Source: Ceratorhiza oryzae-sativae (Eukaryota > Basidiomycota > Agaricomycetes > Cantharellales > Ceratobasidiaceae). From it: a DNA stretch of 51,158 nucleotides. Positions 48,247 through 51,158 of the stretch are shown here, in pieces (the first letter of the stretch is position 1; each line of letters begins with the position of its first letter). The stretch spans positions 1 through 51,158 of the forward strand of contig JARWMV010000105.1 of the NCBI GenBank assembly GCA_030998015.1, given 5' to 3'. The notes under the pieces are model-generated. The model did no database searches. It was not told where the DNA came from and worked only from the letters and a program-made list of their open reading frames with translations. The translations under genes and the position numbers were made by a program.

Positions 48247-48418
48247 CCGCCGGCGTTAGAGGGAATCCTAAAGATTCCCTCGTAGAAAATGACGACCGTT
48301 CGTCATTTTCAGCCGGCGGCTAAATATCGATATTATGCCGCGCACTAGCAATCGCAAACGGTTGCGATTGCTCACGTTGGTTGGTGGGACAAGTCCCACC
48401 AGCAACTAACGCGCGCGG
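48247..48418 (+). repeat. E172 element
   Basis: 172 bp. Confidence 0.95.
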
Positions 48419-48444
48419 AGGTTAACTATTGACCCCCCAAACTG

Positions 48445-48645
48445 ATGCAGCTATGCTGCATTGTTTGGGGTTGGGGGTCTACGGCAGGAGAAAAATCGGA
48501 TAATTACGGTTTTATAACAAAAACTGTAAAATATATATTAAATGAAATCAGTTTTGCAGCGCGCTATGCGGCTGAGGCAGCGCGCTATGCGGCTGCCCAT
48601 AACAAAAATAGATTAATAAAAGGGTTAATAAAATCATTTTTATAA
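48445..48645 (+). other. Unassigned short reading frame holding 20-mer palindromes
   Basis: AT-rich stretch reads NYGFITKTVKYILNEI, then two tandem copies of the gcagcgcgctatgcggctg palindrome (encoding repeated AARYAA), then NRLIKGLIKSFL and TAA. No start is evident, since an E6t-type palindrome precedes it. The palindromes keep the frame. Could be the end of a lost gene or chance; I do not recognise a family. Confidence 0.25.
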
Positions 48646-49103
48646 CGCCGGAACCTGTGACTCGGCGCCCTTAAACTTACATGGGCCATACCGTATCTAT
48701 GATGTCCGACAGCCAATACAGGAGGTCCACGTTTACAACAAAGTTGACACGAGACGAAAAACTTAGAAAAATTAGTCTGGCCTCTATCTCGGTCAACATA
48801 GTTGACACGAGATAGGGTAGGGTTAAATTTGATTAACATATATAAAAAATAATGTCTCTTTTATATTTTACCTACCTCCTTTGTATTTGGGGTTTCTAAG
48901 GGCAAGCTCGTCCATAGGGAGAGGAAGCCCTCATAAATCCTAGGGAAGAGTCCGATCAAGAATAATACTGCGGACTCATACAGGGCTTGGACTAAAAACA
49001 CTAGAGAACTTAACTTATCGCAGAAAGTTCAGTTATCTCTGTAGGGTAGACTGACTATACCCATGGGATAAATTATAATTCTCTTCCGGATTAGAAACGG
49101 AGC
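48646..49103. other. Spacer, no gene recognised
   Basis: Contains acaaagttgacacgagac and the ctatctcggtcaacatagtt hairpin (48783-48822). The rest is unique. Confidence 0.45.
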
Positions 49104-49275
49104 CCGCGCGCGTTAGTTGCTGGTGGGACTTGTCCCACCAACCAACGTGAGCAATCGCAACCGTTTGCGATTGCTAGTGCGCGGCATAATATCGATATTT
49201 AGCCGCCGGCTGAAAATGACGAACGGTCGTCATTTTCTACGAGGGAATCTTTAGGATTCCCTCTAACGCCGGCGG
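49104..49275 (-). repeat. E172 element
   Basis: 172 bp. Flanks ggagc and atttgaagttctaccactc are tRNA-like in part but no tRNA folds. Confidence 0.95.
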
Positions 49276-49603
49276 GATTTGAAGTTCTACCACTCTACCC
49301 AAACCCCAAAATTTCTAGGGACCAACAGCCCATGACAAATTAGGGGTTAAATGAACCCTCGGCTAGATCTAAAGATCTGGATGACCCTTACTTACTCCCT
49401 GAAAGGGAGGAATCACGGGTCGGGTTTAATTTTCCTAACCTGACACGGTCGACAATTGACGCCGCCGGTTCGGCATTACCTCGTTTTTGGTTCATAAAAA
49501 CGACTACCGCGCTTCTCAGCGCTCTTTGATCGCCCGAAGGGCGGCCTAAGCGCTGAGAACTCTAAATACCCCGCCAATGTTCCATTGGCGGATTTGCGAA
49601 GGC
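49276..49603. other. Spacer with palindromes
   Basis: Ends with ctcagcgctctttgatcgcc and ccgccaatgttccattggcgg hairpins. No gene seen. Confidence 0.45.
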
Positions 49604-49815
49604 CCGCGCGCGTTAGTTGCTGGTGGGACTTGTCCCACCAACCAACGTGAGCAATCGCAACCGTTTGCGATTGCTAGTGCGCGGCATAATATCGATATTT
49701 AGCCGCCGGCTGAAAATGACGAACGGTCGTCATTTTCTACGAGGGAATCTTTCGGTCCAGCAAGATTTATAAATTTATAAATCTTGCGTGGAAGGATTCC
49801 CTCTAACGCCGGCGG
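49604..49815 (-). repeat. E172 element with AT-rich apex insertion (212 bp)
   Basis: Third instance of the compound block described at 46510. Confidence 0.95.
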
Positions 49816-50111
49816 TGTATTTGGGGAAATGGTTCCCTTTGCGCATTGGGAGGGGTTAAGAACTGTTAAAGTTAATAACCTTGGGGCTAAGCATTACAAA
49901 CCATGACCCGGCGGCATGCTGTGACCCTAATGGTAAAAATTAAGCTGTGCTTATTTTACGCCCAAAATTTTAGTAGGTTCGTCATCACTTGTGGGGCGTG
50001 CTTCATCCTAGGTCTCTGCTGGGGCCTAGGAGGAAGCGGGAATTTAAGGATTCCCTAACACTCCGACAGGGTTGAACCAGCACTCCGAAAGCTTTCAAAA
50101 TTACATTTTGA
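49816..50111. other. Spacer, no gene
   Basis: Unique, includes the cttcatcctaggtctctgctggggcctaggaggaag hairpin. Confidence 0.45.
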
Positions 50112-50340
50112 CCCGTGCACGCCTGCGAACGCCTTGGCTCATATTGACCTTAAGGTCAATAATCAAGCCAAGTCGGCCCTGGCGTGCGCGCGGCGTCTGA
50201 TTCCGAGGTACCCTGGAACTTAAAGTTCCAGGGTACCTCGCAATACCTCGCCGCGAACGCGGCCTCGATAACCATTACCCCTCGGGTCAACAGCATGTAT
50301 TTATATATAAATACAATGCTGGTTGACCCTAAGCGGGGGT
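50112..50340 (+). repeat. E4t element
   Basis: 229 bp. Flanks TTGA and ATGA share TGA, so a duplication with one change is possible. Confidence 0.88.
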
Positions 50341-50515
50341 ATGAATGAAGAACGAAGCCCTTCACCATAAGACGAAACCTAAGGCCATTTTAAGATTTAC
50401 GGCAGAGTTCGCAGATTCTACCGTGCATCTAAATATACTGTTAAAATGGGTAATCTAGTGGAGTATGGTAATATTTGAGAGTTAGGGTTAATAACTCCTT
50501 CTTTTATAAAAATTT
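50341..50515 (-). promoter_or_regulatory. HEG leader fragment without a HEG
   Basis: Reverse strand shows ccatactccactagat, cccattttaac and ggccttaggtttcgtctt, the order seen before HEG-h. No HEG follows on either side. Confidence 0.4.
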
Positions 50516-50687
50516 CCGCCGGCGTTAGAGGGAATCCTAAAGATTCCCTCGTAGAAAATGACGACCGTTCGTCATTTTCAGCCGGCGGCTAAATATCGAT
50601 ATTATGCCGCGCACTAGCAATCGCAAACGGTTGCGATTGCTCACGTTGGTTGGTGGGACAAGTCCCACCAGCAACTAACGCGCGCGG
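50516..50687 (+). repeat. E172 element
   Basis: 172 bp, abuts E4t. Confidence 0.95.
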
Positions 50688-50898
50688 GCCCCCGCTCTAT
50701 CGGCTAAAATCTTAGGTGTAACCCAAGATTTCAGCCGCCCTGCCTAGAGAACTGCGCTTTAGCGCACGTCTTGGCAGGGGTAATAAAGCGGAGGGTCAAC
50801 GACCCGTGGGCATTGTTAACGAGGCCGCGTTCGCGGCGAGCCGCGCGCACGCCAGGGCCGCCTTGGCTTAAGCCAAGGCGTTCGCAGGCGTGCACGGG
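50688..50898 (-). repeat. E4t element joined to E172
   Basis: gcccccgctc...gcacggg, like 7682-7890. Confidence 0.85.
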
Positions 50899-50975
50899 TC
50901 ATATTAGATATAATAAATATTCAAACCTGCGGACAGTTGCGCCTTACTCACAGATTCTGTTCAGGGAGGGGATTA

Positions 50976-51158
50976 TTAGTTAGGTGATATATCAAATGCA
51001 ATCAATAAGCCTGGCACTAATGCGATTAAGGCGATTGCTACAGGTAGTAAACCAGTCCAGCAGAAAATCATTAGTTGATCATATCTCAATCTAGGCAGAG
51101 TGGCTCTAAACCACACGAATAGGAAACATACTAAACTAGTTTTTATAGCTAACACTAC
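50976..51158 (-). CDS. nad1: NADH dehydrogenase subunit 1, 3' end
   Basis: Partial: the gene enters from the right edge. Reads [29 protein letters not shown] (the nearly invariant C-terminal signature of this complex I subunit), [19 protein letters not shown] and ends FDISPN with TAA at 50976-50978, followed by a second TAA. About 60 of the usual 320-340 residues are present. No repeat interrupts this part. Confidence 0.96.
   Translation of the reverse strand, partial: VVLAIKTSLVCFLFVWFRATLPRLRYDQLMIFCWTGLLPVAIALIALVPGLLIAFDISPN

Noticed and set aside
49260..49317. tRNA interrupted by E172 (tgggtagagtggtagaac looks like a D arm)
   Set aside because: No acceptor, anticodon or T stem could be completed on either side of the element.
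1..51158. CRISPR array, because of many regularly repeated units
   Set aside because: Units are dispersed in both orientations with unrelated spacing, and no cas genes exist. These are mitochondrial palindromic repeats.

Overview
The window is part of a fungal-type mitochondrial genome, expanded and scrambled by palindromic mobile repeats. Evidence for this: respiratory-chain genes (end of nad1, nad4, nad6, cob exons); six mitochondrial tRNA genes (Asn, Pro, Cys, Gly, Arg, Leu); group I introns; and many LAGLIDADG homing-endonuclease genes (HEGs), all in AT-rich DNA broken by GC-rich hairpins. The recognised exons read with TGG for Trp and end in TAA, TAG or TGA, so no code change is needed. 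I cannot name the lineage.

Layout. 1-3678: left flank with one cob exon (571-699) and the start of a 5.1-kb group I intron holding broken HEGs. 3679-10983: copy A of a large inverted repeat (IR), with two more cob exons (5796-5859, 6401-6446), a second group I intron, the start of a third, and HEGs. 10984-26303: single-copy region with nad6 and an in-frame downstream HEG, two fairly well-kept HEGs (17208-18872), trnN, a broken HEG (22480-24150) and the last cob exon, all on the minus strand. 26304-33609: copy B of the IR. 33610-51158: nad4, five tRNAs, several broken HEGs, long repeat-filled spacers, and the 3' end of nad1 at the right edge.

Central observation. cob is not colinear. Exon 571-699 can only join the copy A exons (plus strand), while the last exon can only follow the copy B exons (minus strand). 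Inverting the segment between the IR copies gives one continuous cob gene. Two HEGs (9677-10842 with its tail near 26300, and the cob intron-3 HEG) support the same native joins. So the genome probably exists as flip-flop isomers, or this assembly shows the orientation that does not express cob, or cob is trans-spliced.

Repeats. Four modular families dominate; the names are mine. E172: 48 near-identical copies, each foldable as two three-way junctions joined by a 12-nt palindrome. E141: 13 full 141-bp copies, which also bound the IR exactly. E4t: about 150-263 bp, flanked by 4-bp target duplications. E6t: 78-117 bp, flanked by 6-bp target duplications. Removing the copies restores HEG reading frames, so these are mobile insertions. 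They nest in one another and supply stop codons to genes such as nad4.

All boundaries come from reading the sequence by eye. No database search or folding program was run.
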